Part shown: piece by piece, positions 11,650-22,255 of the stretch | How the letters are laid out: each line of letters begins with the position of its first letter | Numbering within the stretch: position 1 is the first letter of the stretch | NCBI GenBank assembly: GCA_027596195.1 | Contig: JADGJG010000054.1 | Span: 1-58,982 of the forward strand | From: Podochytrium sp. JEL0797 | Lineage: Eukaryota; Chytridiomycota; Chytridiomycetes; Chytridiales; Chytriomycetaceae | Direction: 5' to 3' | DNA length: 58,982 nt | The notes under the pieces: generated by a model | What the model was told of the DNA's origin: nothing | Seen by the model: the letters and a program-made list of their open reading frames with translations, nothing else | Databases searched by the model: none | Position numbers and translations under genes: made by a program

Positions 11650-13043
11650 TCACATCAACAAACTACTCAACTCAATCCCCTCCACAAACTCCACCACCCC
11701 CGATTGCCTCAACTCTTCCAAATTCGTCTCCGCAACAGGATCCACAACCACCGCAGGCGGTATACTCACGCGCGACAAGCTCGACCCGATACTCGATGAC
11801 GGGGTCTTGAAGCTCGCTTGAGATGTGGTTCGAAACATGGCACCTCCACCTCCTCCCGCGGCGGCGGCTACGGAGCCGGGACTCCTTCTCCTCCTCCGTT
11901 TCGATTCTTCCGATTCGGATTCAACGACACCCGACGCGGATGGAGTTGCAGTGTTGATAGTGACGGTAGGTGCAGGTCGGCCAACAATGGTTCGCATGAC
12001 AGTTTGGTATATGGTATCGGCTGGCTGTGCGGGAACATGGGATGCAATCGCGGGTGGAGACGAAACCATGGGAAACTTGTACTCCGAACCAGACGGAGGC
12101 CGTTGCTGTCTCTCCCCCCGCCGCCGAGACACCACGTCATCCTCCTCATCCTCGACAGCCACAATACTACTCGTCTTCGAACCCCCCGCTTTCTTCGAAT
12201 CCACAGCCGGAATCGCCCCATTCGGAACCAAAGTCTCGGGCGAAGACGTGACGCTCCATGGACTCAGAGGCCGCGGCGGCGGACTCGCCCTTCCAGCGCT
12301 TCGAACACTCGATTGACTCATTCGACGGATATCAGCTTCAATCGAGACTTTGACTTTTCGTTTGACTCGAATAAGACGTTTGACGTGTGGAATAAGGTTC
12401 ACCTGGGCGGGTGGCACAGAGGGTTAGTCATGGTCAAACTCGAGGAGACACATTCAACTCACGAGGACTTGATCGTTGTCGTCCACGTGGACGAGAGCAT
12501 TCAGATGCTTCACGAGGTGAACTCGGCCCTGAATGGTGTCGCAGAATAGAACCCGGCGCTCGTCGAGACCTTTTGAGAACAGGCCATTCGTGTCGAAAAG
12601 ATGCATGATCTGGTTCTCTTGTTCTTTCGAAGAGACGGTGGCGATCAGGGTGACAGTGGGTCTAAGCGGGCTCTGCAGCAGCTGGGTCAGGAAGCGCAGC
12701 GACTCTGGGTGGAAGGCAAAGGTGGGCAGGGCGGGGTCTGTGCTGGGATTCCACATGATGATCTGGAAGAGAGTCAGGGACACGGGTTGTAAGGAAGCAA
12801 GCAAGCAAGCAAGCAAGCACTCACGTTTGCTATTGAGATGGACACTGCGAAGCCCTTCTGACTCAACAAGGGCGGTGGCGGCGGCGGCGGCGGCTTTCGA
12901 AGCAGCGCTTTCGCAGCCTTTTCTGGCGTCGCGTCGCCCTCGCGCAGCAGCCACAGCACGCCGCAAGCCACAGCCGCAAAAGACGCTGACGCAACAGCGA
13001 GGGCGACAAGATGATGTTGTTTGCCCTGCGAACGACTACTCAT
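11650..13043 (-). CDS. PEX22: peroxisome assembly protein PEX22-like
   Basis: Exons are 13043-12825, 12762-12463 and 12402-11650. Pex22 anchors the E2 enzyme Pex4 to the peroxisome membrane for recycling of the Pex5 import receptor. The sequence shows an N-terminal membrane segment (ALAVASASFAAVACGVLWLL), a polyproline linker, then the Pex22 core: ISIANIIMWNPSTDP, LDERRVLFCDTIQGRVHLVK and NLIPHVKRLIRVKRK. These match the family pattern for the cytosolic Pex4-binding domain. Beyond the core lies a Ser/Pro/Arg-rich tail of about 230 residues that typical Pex22 proteins lack; it is in the same open exon. The first intron contains a GCAA repeat. The family call rests on motif resemblance. Confidence 0.75.
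12797..12819 (+). repeat. GCAA microsatellite in PEX22 intron 1
   Basis: Nearly six perfect GCAA units lie just inside the donor end of the intron on the coding strand. Confidence 0.9.
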
Positions 13044-13599
13044 TTCAAACTAAAAAATTAAAAGAAGTGGAACACGTGGGTCCTAGTGTTTGTCTCGTGT
13101 CCCTTGCTTTCTTTCTTTTTCAAACACACCACTTCCACATGGCCGCGCAAAGCAAGAGCAACCCTTCTAGGCACACACAAACACAAAAAGTCGGCTGACA
13201 TGCCGCTGACTCACGCCTTGCTCGTGGGGGGTCCCTCGAAACATTTCTAACCCGCAATGAAATTATTACCGCGTGTGATTGCACACGCGTAGAACCTTAC
13301 TCATTCCTCTTTCTTATCTACAAATCCCTGCAATATTTACATTCAACCTTGACGTGATCCCCTATATTCCAAGAAACCTGCATCTCAAGTGACTCAGCTC
13401 GTGACTCAATCTATTCCTCGTTTCCAACTGTGATTTGAAAAAGGAGGTGGCACGCGGGGTGGCACTTTTGCTGAAGGAAGGGAAACGAGGACAGATTCAG
13501 CCAATCTTCAAATCTTCAAAAATCGAGGTAGAATACAGACATCCCCCAATTCGAGGTCATTTAAGAACGCAAAAAAATAAAGATGTGAATCTATTTTCA
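13044..13599. other. intergenic region upstream of PEX22
   Basis: No gene was found. It should contain the PEX22 promoter. I see no assignable motif beyond T-rich and AC-rich runs. Confidence 0.5.
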
Positions 13600-13735
13600 A
13601 AAACAAAACAGTAAACGCGAGAACCACGCTCCCAGCAACAACTGCCTTGCCAGAACTGACCAAACTCGAACTCGATGGAGAAGCCATGTTCACCACACTC
13701 GCCGGCGCCAACCATCCAGAAATGTTTTGCAACTG
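13600..13735 (-). pseudogene. truncated copy of the 3' end of the neighbouring GDSL gene
   Basis: Translation gives NISGWLAPASVVN and VSSGKAVVAGSVVLAF, nearly the same as the GDSL C-terminus (VSSGKGVVAGSVVLAF). DNA similarity covers about 136 bp and matches 13912-14042 in the same orientation. No GDSL catalytic block is present upstream, so this is a fragment and not a gene. Confidence 0.85.
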
Positions 13736-13900
13736 TTTCGTGAGTGAAGCAAAAATGTCAAGGTTCGAGAGTGAGAGGAGAGCTGGCTGGCGGTTCGAAA
13801 TCATCGAAACTTAAAAATCGAATCGGAGCACTCAAATCATTAGAAATATCAGCAAAAATATATACACAGACAAACGCAAATAGAAAACGATCGAACCAAT

Positions 13901-15047
13901 TTACAAAAACAACAAAGCAGCAAACGCGAGCACCACACTCCCAGCAACAACACCCTTGCCAGAACTGACCAAGATAGTCGACGGAGAAACCGGATTCACC
14001 ACACTCGCCGGCGCCAACCATCCAGAAATATTAAACAACTGATTATACGCGTATTGACCGAGGTGGTTGTGCGCAAACGTCGTGGGATGGACTCCATCCC
14101 AAAACAAGTACGTGTCTGGCGTCGCACACACGGTAGTTCCGTTGAAACACTTGTCAATCACGTTTGTCAACCCAAACGAGGGAAGGACGGCATGGTTAAA
14201 GAACAGGCCAGCGTCAGTGAGGATTACGTTTGCTTGTGGGTACTTTGCCTGAAAAACAAAAATAGTATCAGAGTCGATCCAGCCCGCATGAGAGTCTTTG
14301 AGAACTGAATACTCACCGAAAGTTGCGCCACACCCGATACAATGACAGAATCAAACAAACTCGATGCAAGCTTCAACAACGGTCCCTCAGCAGGCACAGC
14401 CCTCCCCGAGGGAGTCAAATCCAACGAAGGAAGCGTATTCACCATCACATTCACAGCACCCAAGGTAATCAACTTCTCCGCCGCCGCAATCGCAGCAGCA
14501 GCCACATCAATCGGATTCACTGTCGTATTCGCGGCCGCGGCGTAATCAAAATCATTCCCACCAGCCCACACAGTGAAGAGGGTAGACTTGAAGTCGAGCT
14601 TGTTGACCGCCGCGTCCTTCTGGTACATTCCGATTTGAGCCATCAAGTCAGGAAGATCGGTTAAAGTGACGTTGGTGTTGCTGTAAATGGGTACGGGCAA
14701 AGCATCCGCAATGGTAGCAACCGCGCCTGCATACGCAAAGTCATGCAGCTTCGCATTAGGAATGAACTTGGTGAGGTCTTCTACCCAGACGGGGCCGTTG
14801 GAACTATGGGGGTTTTTGCATACCACAAGTGTATATAAATTAGGGAATAGAATACCCAAACGCTGGTGACTTACAAACGACCTTGATAATACGGAGCCGG
14901 CGGATCCCCGGTCAAGGCAAACAAGTTTCCAGTGTCGGAAAGGGAATCGCCGAACGAAATAACGTCCTTGATGTCAGCCGGCGAAAGCGCAGCGGCAGCA
15001 ATGGATGCCAAAAGCAAGAAGACGGCGGGCGCGGTGCAGGTTTTCAT
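13901..15047 (-). CDS. secreted GDSL esterase/lipase, probably GPI-anchored
   Basis: Exons are 15047-14875, 14803-14317 and 14248-13901. Met at 15047 gives a signal peptide (MKTCTAPAVFLLLASIAAAA). The GDSL blocks are all present: block I FGDSLSDTGN with the nucleophile Ser, block III GGNDF, and block V WDGVHPT with the catalytic Asp and His. The C-terminus (SSGKGVVAGSVVLAFAALLFL) has a small-residue site followed by a hydrophobic tail, as in GPI-anchor signals. Such enzymes hydrolyse ester bonds of lipids or plant/wall acetyl esters; the substrate is not predictable. An in-frame ATG at 15086 lies beyond a G14 run and is unlikely to be used. Fragments resembling its 3' end flank the gene on both sides. 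Confidence 0.9.
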
Positions 15048-15064
15048 TTTTAAGGAGGAATAAC

Positions 15065-15078
15065 GGGGGGGGGGGGGG
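15065..15078 (+). repeat. G14 homopolymer just upstream of the GDSL start
   Basis: A run of 14 G on the plus strand (C on the coding strand) lies about 18 bp before the GDSL start codon. It may be in the 5' untranslated region, and it is a likely site of length variation. Confidence 0.85.
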
Positions 15079-15321
15079 ATTTCCAAAAAACTTCTTCAGG
15101 GGAGAAGAATTGGTGACGCAAACGAGTTCAATGAATGAACGAGAGTTGGGTGTGGCGCGAAATAGTCATTTGATTCCACAGAGACGACTAAAGCAAAGTA
15201 AATAAAGAAGGTTTAGGTATGAAGATGGAGACGGATCGCTAAAAAACTCTCTATTGACAGCTCCAGAGCGCTTATATTTATAGGTTAAAAATGAAAATTA
15301 ATTATTACAAGAAAGCAATTG

Positions 15322-15385
15322 AAAGCGATTACCACACTCCGATCAACAACACCCTCTAAATAACACTCGACAACGACGGGGAAAG
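15322..15385 (-). pseudogene. highly decayed second GDSL 3'-end fragment
   Basis: The plus strand shows ACCACACTCC..CAACAACACCCT followed by CGACGGGGAAAG, aligning with the GDSL C-terminal coding region at about 13929-13990. The match is short and gapped. It suggests a second, older lost GDSL copy on the 5' side of the live gene. Confidence 0.45.
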
Positions 15386-15650
15386 GGCCTTTTTTTCTAT
15401 TTTTCACTTATAATTTCAAACATGAATGAATTTGTGTGAGTGGCGTGAAACGATCGTTACCTTTCTCATTCTCGTTTATTTTAGTAATGAAAGAAGAGGG
15501 TTAAAAGGAGGACGGTTTCAAGTTCATCAATTATTTTTATCTCTCCTCTCGATCCCTAACCTTCCTTTTCCCTTCCTTTCCCTCCCTTTCTTCTTATTAT
15601 ACTTGAATTGTATAAAATCAGGCACGAAACTTTACTCATTCGCATGCAAT

Positions 15651-16714
15651 TCACAACTTTGAATTCTTCAATTTTCCAAACGCCACCCAATCCGGTTTCT
15701 CTTTGGCCAAAAACGCCTTCATTCCTGGATGTATCAAACACATCAAACACACTAATATCAAGTGATGAGTAACGAACCGTAAGCCGCCTCTTGCGATTTC
15801 AACATGCACTCAAACACACCCTTCACGAACTTCTGCTTTGCAAGATCACTCTGGCTCCCAGAAACAACGGAAATCAGCTGCTTGATTGTGGATTGCGCGT
15901 CTGGGCCGCCTTCTGCGAGCATGGTGACATATTCTTGCACTTTGGTATCGAGTTGCGAGTCGGAGACGCAGGCGGCGATGCAGCCCGTTTGTAAGAGTTT
16001 GGGCATGGAAACTTTTTCTCCGGTTAAAAAGAATTGTTTGGATAAGGAAATGCCGAGCTGTTTTTTTTTTGGGGGGGGAAGTTTTCAGTCAGAATCAAAA
16101 GGGGGTGCGATACATTTTGAAAGCCTTCGATCGAAAACGCGAAACGAAAACCTACGGAACAATGACGAGAGAGATGATTGCGGGAATCAAGCCTCTCTTG
16201 ACTTCTGCGAGCTGAATAAACGCGTGATCGACGGCGATGCGGATGTCGGTGCTGAAGAGGAGACCTACGCCTCCACCGAGAGCAGGACCGTTGACTCTGC
16301 CGACTTGAGCGAAAGCAAACAGGAGTCAATAGGATGTGTTTCGATTGATGGGGGAAGAAGTGCACGTGAATTGGCACTCAACTCGTTGGTTTCGGAAAGT
16401 CCTTGATTCGTCGGAACACCGCCATCGCGGCATCGAAAGGGGCGTTTGATCCATCAGATGCGCGGGCAAGATCCATTCCAGCGCTGAAATACTTTCCTGT
16501 GGAATATTATTCAAGGTTGGCGTGCCGCAACGGTAATACAAACAAGGTTACCTTCGCCTGTCAACACTACAACCCGCACGGAAGGGTCCTTCTCTGCTGC
16601 ATCGAGTGCTTCCAGGAGTTGGTTGCACATCTGGCTAGTGAGAGCGTTGGCGCGCTTGGGATTGTTGAGCGAGAGGGTCAGGACTGGGCCAGTGGTGGAT
16701 GCTTGGATTGACAT
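15651..16714 (-). CDS. enoyl-CoA hydratase/isomerase family protein, candidate 3-methylglutaconyl-CoA hydratase
   Basis: At least five exons: 16714-16552, 16496-~16395, 16303-~16156, ~16060-~15778 and ~15726-15651. The N-terminus starts MSIQASTTGPVLTLSLNNP, a crotonase beginning with the family's NNPKRANAL. YFSAGMDL and VNGPALGGGVGL are the oxyanion-hole loops, and AEVKRGLIPAIIS is the conserved Glu region. The GLIPAIIS form resembles LiuC/AtuE-type methylglutaconyl-CoA hydratases more than mitochondrial ECHS1. The C-terminus GMKAFLAKEKPDW is typical. The gene is divergent from MCC2 with 111 bp between starts; MCC produces 3-methylglutaconyl-CoA, the substrate of such a hydratase, which supports the role. 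The third intron's donor is ambiguous. No clear targeting peptide from this start. Confidence 0.7.
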
Positions 16715-16825
16715 TCTGAGGGGGGATGCGTGAGATGTGGGTGAGTTCAAGATGTGTGCGGGGAAGTGAGGGACGTGCCTGTTGTGATTTGGATGTGGCG
16801 CCGGCGGGATTTCTGCGGAAAAACA
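16715..16825. promoter_or_regulatory. short divergent promoter between the crotonase and MCC2 genes
   Basis: Only 111 bp separate the two start codons, so the region probably serves both genes. No specific factor site is recognisable. Longer upstream in-frame ATGs exist on both sides (16840 minus, 16754 and 16793 plus). If used, the two coding regions would overlap. Confidence 0.55.
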
Positions 16826-18964
16826 ATGTCCTCGAAGCAATATCCGGTGCTCCCATCGCGGATCCTCACATCCACTCCTGAATATGCAGAGAATCTATCC
16901 GCTATGCACAAACTATGCACTGAACTGCAGGAGAAGCTGGTGGAAGCAACGTGTCAGGGAAAGGAGAAGGATGTCAAGAGACACGTCAAACGGGGTCAGA
17001 TGCTCGGTAAGACCCGAGTTTCAATCGCATTCAAAGGAATACTAATAGAGTATTTATTCTTTAAGCTCGTGACCGCATCGAGCTGTTGTTAGACCAAGAT
17101 TCGCCGTTTCTCGAACTGTTGCCACTCGCTGGTCTCAATATCGACGGAATGACCCTCGGGGCGTCGATCGTTGCAGGAATCGGACTCGTCAAGTACTTCT
17201 TTCATTACCCGAAAGAGCCGCGCGTATGCTGAAGTGATTTCTAAACCAGCGGAATCGAATGCTTGATTTCCGCCAACGTACCGACATTTGCGGGCGGTGC
17301 CTCCAACGAATTATCAGTCCAGAAAGCGCTTCGTTTGAATACGATCGCTGTTGAGAATCGACTGCCGACCATCATGTTGACCCAATCGGTTTGATTCCTG
17401 TTTTCAGAGATCTCGAGTTTCGAACCCCTCCAACCGCGTTTGTTTTACTTTATCAGGCGGGCGCGAACCTTGGACAACAGTCGCGCGTGTTTCACGCTGG
17501 AGGAGAAATGTTCAGAAACCTTGCCATCAAATCGAAACTCAATATTCCCACTTGTAATGTTGTGTTCGGGTCCTCCACTGCTGGCGGGGCTTATAGCCCT
17601 GGGATGAGTGACTACGTTATTATGGTCAAGGATCAGGCACAGGTGTTCTTGGGAGGCCCGCCGTTGGTAAAGATGGCGACGGGCGAAATCGTGGATGCAG
17701 AGAGTCTTGGGGGAGCTGTGATGCACAGCCGCAAGAGTGGTTTGGCGGATCAGTTGGCTGCTGATGAAGTGGGTGCGATTCGGATGGCGAGGGAATGGTT
17801 TGTAGTATTTGCGGATTTCTGTGAACGCGTCCCACGTGAGTTTTGCTATGGCTGATGCATGCTGGTCGTTTCTGTGAAATTTACAGGGTGCTGAGTCTTG
17901 GCTGGGAAAAGCTGGGAAAGCTCCCGTCACGTGTGACGAGCCATGTCCCGGTCGAAGAACCGTTGTTTGACGCAGGTATAAACTCTTGGCCCTTGATAAA
18001 TGCTCGCTTACGTGACAAATCCAGAATCTCTGCTTGGAGTTGTGCAAGCGAATATCCGAATCCCATTCGAATCGCGCGAAGTGATTGCGAGATTTGTCGA
18101 TGGATCGCGTTTCCTCGATTTCAAGCCTTTGTATGGGCCGAATCTCGTCACCGGGTGGGCGCATATTCATGGTAAAACATCCTTTCTGTTTCCGAATCAG
18201 CCGACTCCATCACACCAACACGCCAATTTCAAAACAAGGATTCCACATCGGCATCATTGCCAACGACAGCGTATTCCTCCCCGCTGAATCCAACAAGGCG
18301 ACTCAATTCATTAGTCTCTGCAACGCGCGCAACGTGCCGATTCTATTCCTCAGCAATATCACGGGGTTTATGGTTGGAAGGGAGTACGAGGAACAAGGCA
18401 TCATCAAAGCGGGTGCGCGGTTCATCAACGCCGTGTCGAATTCGTGTGTTCCGCATATTACGGTGGTGGTTGGTGCGAGTTATGGAGCGGGGAATTATGC
18501 CATGTGTGGGAGAGCGTATGCGCCGAGGTGAGTGGGAGAGTTTTTAGGTGTGTGTTTTGAAACTCTAATTTCGCGAGGAGGGCAGGTTCTTGTTCTCGTT
18601 TCCGAATTCGAAATGTTCTGTCATGGGGCCCGAACAACTCACTGGAGTCATGGAGATTGTGATGCGTGAAGCGGCTTCCAAGTGAGTTTCGCATGAACCA
18701 AACAAACGCGTTGTTATTTAACCCGTGCAAACACGCCCATTCAGCGCGAACCGTTCCATCAACGAATCACAAATGACTCAACGCCTCGACATTTTCAGAG
18801 AAGCCGTGAACCAAGAACAAGACGTTTATTACACGAGTGCGAGGATTCTCGACGATGCGATTATTGACCCGCGCGACTCGAGAGATATTCTTGGGATGGT
18901 GTTGGAAGTGTGTTATGGAAATGAGGTGAAGGGTGGGAATTTGGGTGGGGTTTCGAGGATGTAA
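16826..18964 (+). CDS. MCC2: methylcrotonoyl-CoA carboxylase beta subunit
   Basis: This biotin-dependent carboxyltransferase subunit of leucine catabolism is normally mitochondrial. It has about nine exons: 16826-~17005, ~17067-17190, then exons around 17251-17387, 17456-17795, 17886-17976, 18033-18170, 18240-18529, 18586-18681 and 18746-18964. Motifs are continuous with the family: [74 protein letters not shown] and the C-terminal GGVSRM. Length is usual. No strong presequence follows the Met at 16826. An in-frame Met at 16793 ([12 protein letters not shown]) would add a basic leader that could act as one. The crotonase gene next door is probably in the same pathway. Confidence 0.9.
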
Positions 18965-19359
18965 TAATAAATAAGATTTTGATGGAGAGAAAAAAAACGG
19001 ACTCTGTGTGATATCGGACAACACAATAAGAATTTTGTTTTTGAGTGATCCGAGAGTACACTTCTTTCAGTTGGGTGATTGTAAACGAGGACCCATTCTA
19101 CCATCATGGGAAAGGATGGGACTCTGGGTGGAGTGGCGTGGTGGCGTCAACGTGTGGTTAAACTAATTGGTATCAAATCTACATGAGATTTTTTTGCTGG
19201 AGATCTTCGGGATTGATCCCATGCAAGATTGATCCAAACCTCGTTGCGCCACTGCGTAATTTATTGCACCCTTTTGATACCACACGCTTCGATCCCTATA
19301 AAGAGGCCGCTCCCCTTTTTCTGCTGCACCATTCAACTCAAAAAAGCGCAAACCCACCC
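18965..19359. other. intergenic region between MCC2 and the peptide transporter
   Basis: Probable polyadenylation signals (AATAAATAAG) directly follow MCC2. The rest should hold the transporter promoter, and a CCTATAAAG TATA-like box is seen at about 19293. No gene was found. Confidence 0.5.
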
Positions 19360-21225
19360 ATGAGCGCCGACAAGCAACTCGAAGACGGAAAGGACCACCT
19401 TGACTTTGCCGGACTGGACCTCACCCCAGAGCAAATGCGTCTCAGACAGCTCGAAGTCGAGCTCAACAAGAACATTGATCTCAAGTTGATGGCGAACCCA
19501 GACAAGATGCCGGCTGCCGTGTATTTCGTGAGTTTACCCTGCCATCTCTTCTCCCTGCCTTGTGATGCATGTGTTGACTTGAATCCTTCCCAGATCATTC
19601 CAAACGAGCTCGGAGAGCGTTTCTGTTACTACGGGCTGATGCCGATTCTCAAGAACTTTTTGAAGTACCAGCTCGGGTACCTTAAAGCCGAAGACGCGAA
19701 CCAGATGTAAGCTTTAAACCTCGTTTTGCGCTATTATGGCTGTTCTCTTGGAATTGACACAATTTGCGCAGGTACCACGTTTTCCAAGGTCTCGCCTACT
19801 ACACCCCCATCCTCGGTGCCCTCATCTCAGACTCATGGCTCGACAAGTTCAAGACCATTACGATTCTCTCCTGCGTGTACGTGCTCGGATTCGCGCTATT
19901 GTGCATCACTTCTTGGCCGACCATCATGGGCGTCGAAACTACCCATTTGAACCGCGTCGGTCCCCTCTTGGGACTCCTTTTTATTGCCTTCGGCACGGGG
20001 GGTATCAAGCCCTGCGTCTCTTCCCACGGAGGAGACCAGTTCCTCGAGACGCAAAAGTACGGACTGCAGAAATTCTACAACTATTGTGAGTCATCCTTTG
20101 TTTTGTTCTCCCCCTTCTCGCATTATTGACCATTCTTCACTAGTCTACATGTCAGTCAATGCCGGTGCCCTCATCGCGTCCTACACTTCGCCCACGATCC
20201 AAAAGATGGAGTTCTTCACCTTCCCTAACGATACCCTCGCGATTTGGGAGGCTGCTGGCGTGAACCCAGTTGGAAACGGGTACCCGCAAGCGTTTTTGAT
20301 GTTGACTTGTTTCATGGCGGTCGCTGTCGGTGTGTTTGTGAGTGGATTCAAGTGGTACCGCGTTGTTCCTCCGGCTGGCAAGTTCATTTTGACGGACATC
20401 TTCAGCACTGGGTACTGCTACCTCAAGAATCGGTTCGGAGCCAAGTTGACAGCTGAGGAGGCGTACAAGAAGACATGTGAGGACTGTACGGAAGGAAAGG
20501 TTGTGGAGATGATGGATCTCGCTAAAGTCGTGGGTGTCACCTGGCCGGCTCCCATTTTCTGGATGGCCTTCAACCAGAACGGATCCACCTGGTTCGACAT
20601 GGGTGACCAAATGTCGATTCCCTTCAACGGCGACAGGGCCACCTCCTTCTTCTCCACCGAGACCACCAACAACATCTGGAACCCCTTTTTTATCATCGTT
20701 CTCGCTCCTTTGGTTGCCAACTTCTTGTACCCCTTCATGGACCGGCGGTTTGGAGCGGAAAAGTTTGGACTCATGCAACGCATGATTTTGGGTCAATTCA
20801 TTGCTGGAGTCGCCTTCATTATCGCTGCCCTCATTCAGCGCAGTGTGAACGCCAACTGTTTCGACGGCGGACCCCTCGACACTTGTCAATCCACCGTTTC
20901 CATCGTCTGGGAAATCCTCCTCTACTTCCTCATCACTGTCGCCGAAGTCCTCTTCTCCATCTCCGGGCTCACATTCGCATACACTGAGGTCGGTAAAAGC
21001 ACGAAATCCTTCTGTGCCGCCATGTCTCTCTTCTTTGTCGGAACGGGATCCTTTATGGCCGCCGCGCTGTTGAAGGGAACTTTGGCGTTGCCCGATCAAA
21101 CCACTTGGACGCGTGAGACCTTCTTTTACCTTGTGGCTGGGTTGTGCTTCTTGTCGTCAATTATTCAGTATTTGTTGGCGAGGGGCTATGTGCCAAAGGC
21201 GTTGCGTGCGACCGCGCACATTTAA
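19360..21225 (+). CDS. POT/PTR2-family proton-coupled oligopeptide transporter
   Basis: Exons are 19360-19527, 19594-19706, 19772-20085 and 20144-21225, coding about 558 residues. The protein should import di- and tripeptides across the plasma membrane using the proton gradient. NELGERF carries the ExxER proton-coupling motif in helix 1, and FGTGGIKPCVSSHGGDQF is the PTR signature. About twelve hydrophobic segments follow, with the usual extra loop in the middle. The start gives a short acidic cytosolic N-terminus (MSADKQLEDGKDHLDFAG). Length and motifs agree with fungal Ptr2. A decayed fragment of its 3' end lies just downstream. Confidence 0.92.
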
Positions 21226-21299
21226 TTCTTGTTGAGAGAAGATAAAATAAACAATTGTATTTCATTCTACGTAATTTGGAATTTTCGGATCGAATTTTA

Positions 21300-21445
21300 C
21301 GGCGGGATCCTTCATGGCCGCCGCGCTGTTGAAAGGAACTTCAACTCTTCTTGTCGTCAGTGAGTCAGTATTTGTTGGCGAGGGGGAAAGTCCCAAAGTG
21401 CGGTACATTTGATTCTTATTAAACAATTGCATTTCATTCTTTTCA
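21300..21445 (+). pseudogene. truncated copy of the PTR2-type transporter 3' end
   Basis: GATCCTTCATGGCCGCCGCG and CAGTATTTGTTGGCGAGGGG repeat sequences of the last coding part at about 21050 and 21165. The similarity runs through the stop and 3' flank (AAACAATTGCATTTCATTC). About 60-70 bp of the source is missing inside. Same orientation as the source gene, roughly 75 bp after its stop. Confidence 0.85.
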
Positions 21446-22255
21446 TCGGTCCGAGGTGCTCACAAACAGCGGCTCCAGTTTGTGGCGATGGAGCAGGCGT
21501 TTGTGATAGGTTTCCTTTTTCTGCATCACCTTTGGTGTTTGGGGGGTTTTGAGGAAATCACCAATTGTCGCACCTGTCGAGGAAAGCCAAAGACTAATCC
21601 GATCTATTATAATGACCTATGAAATTCTCTCCTTCTGCACATCAATTTCGAATGCAGTCACATCCCATCCCTTTCAACTGCAAACAATTTCACCCAGAGA
21701 AGGGGGATTTATCTCACAATTTCTTCTCATCCACTCTCCTCCACGTGACAGCAATAGCGGAAACACCGTTCCTACCCCTTTCACCCGCTACCCCCTCATA
21801 GCCTCCGTCGAGGGATGATTCTCTGGCACCCTCTGAGCCCACCTCCAACACCGTTGTGTACCGGTTTTTTTGTATTTTTGTTTTCGAAAATTTAAGATTA
21901 ATAGACAGGCTTCTCCCCACTTGTTCCAACGTCCTAGAACTCTCCAACGCGCGTTTCGCCTCGCGCTCCCGGCTTTCAAGGTCCGTTCCAAATCGATCAG
22001 TTCCGAGGATCTGTTCCATGTTCTCGACAACTTCGATCTATTTAACAACTTAATACCTAATCAAGGGACGCAGAGGAAGAAGCAGTTGATGGGGAATGAC
22101 GGCTGCACCCGTTCTCCAAAAAAGTCAAAGCAAATCTATCACTTTGGAGTCGTAGTTGATGACTTTCTCAATGCATTATTTTGTGAATTGACACTCAAGT
22201 GAAGGTTGGTTTCGGATGGAATGGTTCACCTCCAATCCGTCAAAAACTGTCAAAA
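21446..22255. other. intergenic region upstream of ESS2
   Basis: No convincing gene was found. Open frames here are short and lack family motifs. A stretch around 21990-22200 looks weakly protein-like on the plus strand but has no recognisable domain. Confidence 0.45.

Noticed and set aside
11818..12549. 243-codon plus-strand open frame opposite PEX22
   Set aside because: Shadow of the third PEX22 exon, Arg/Ser-biased, no motif.
17445..18170. 241-codon open frame on the minus strand
   Set aside because: Antisense across MCC2 exons and introns; no protein features.
20152..21099. 315-codon open frame on the minus strand
   Set aside because: Antisense of the peptide transporter's last exon; Gly/Glu/His-biased without any motif.
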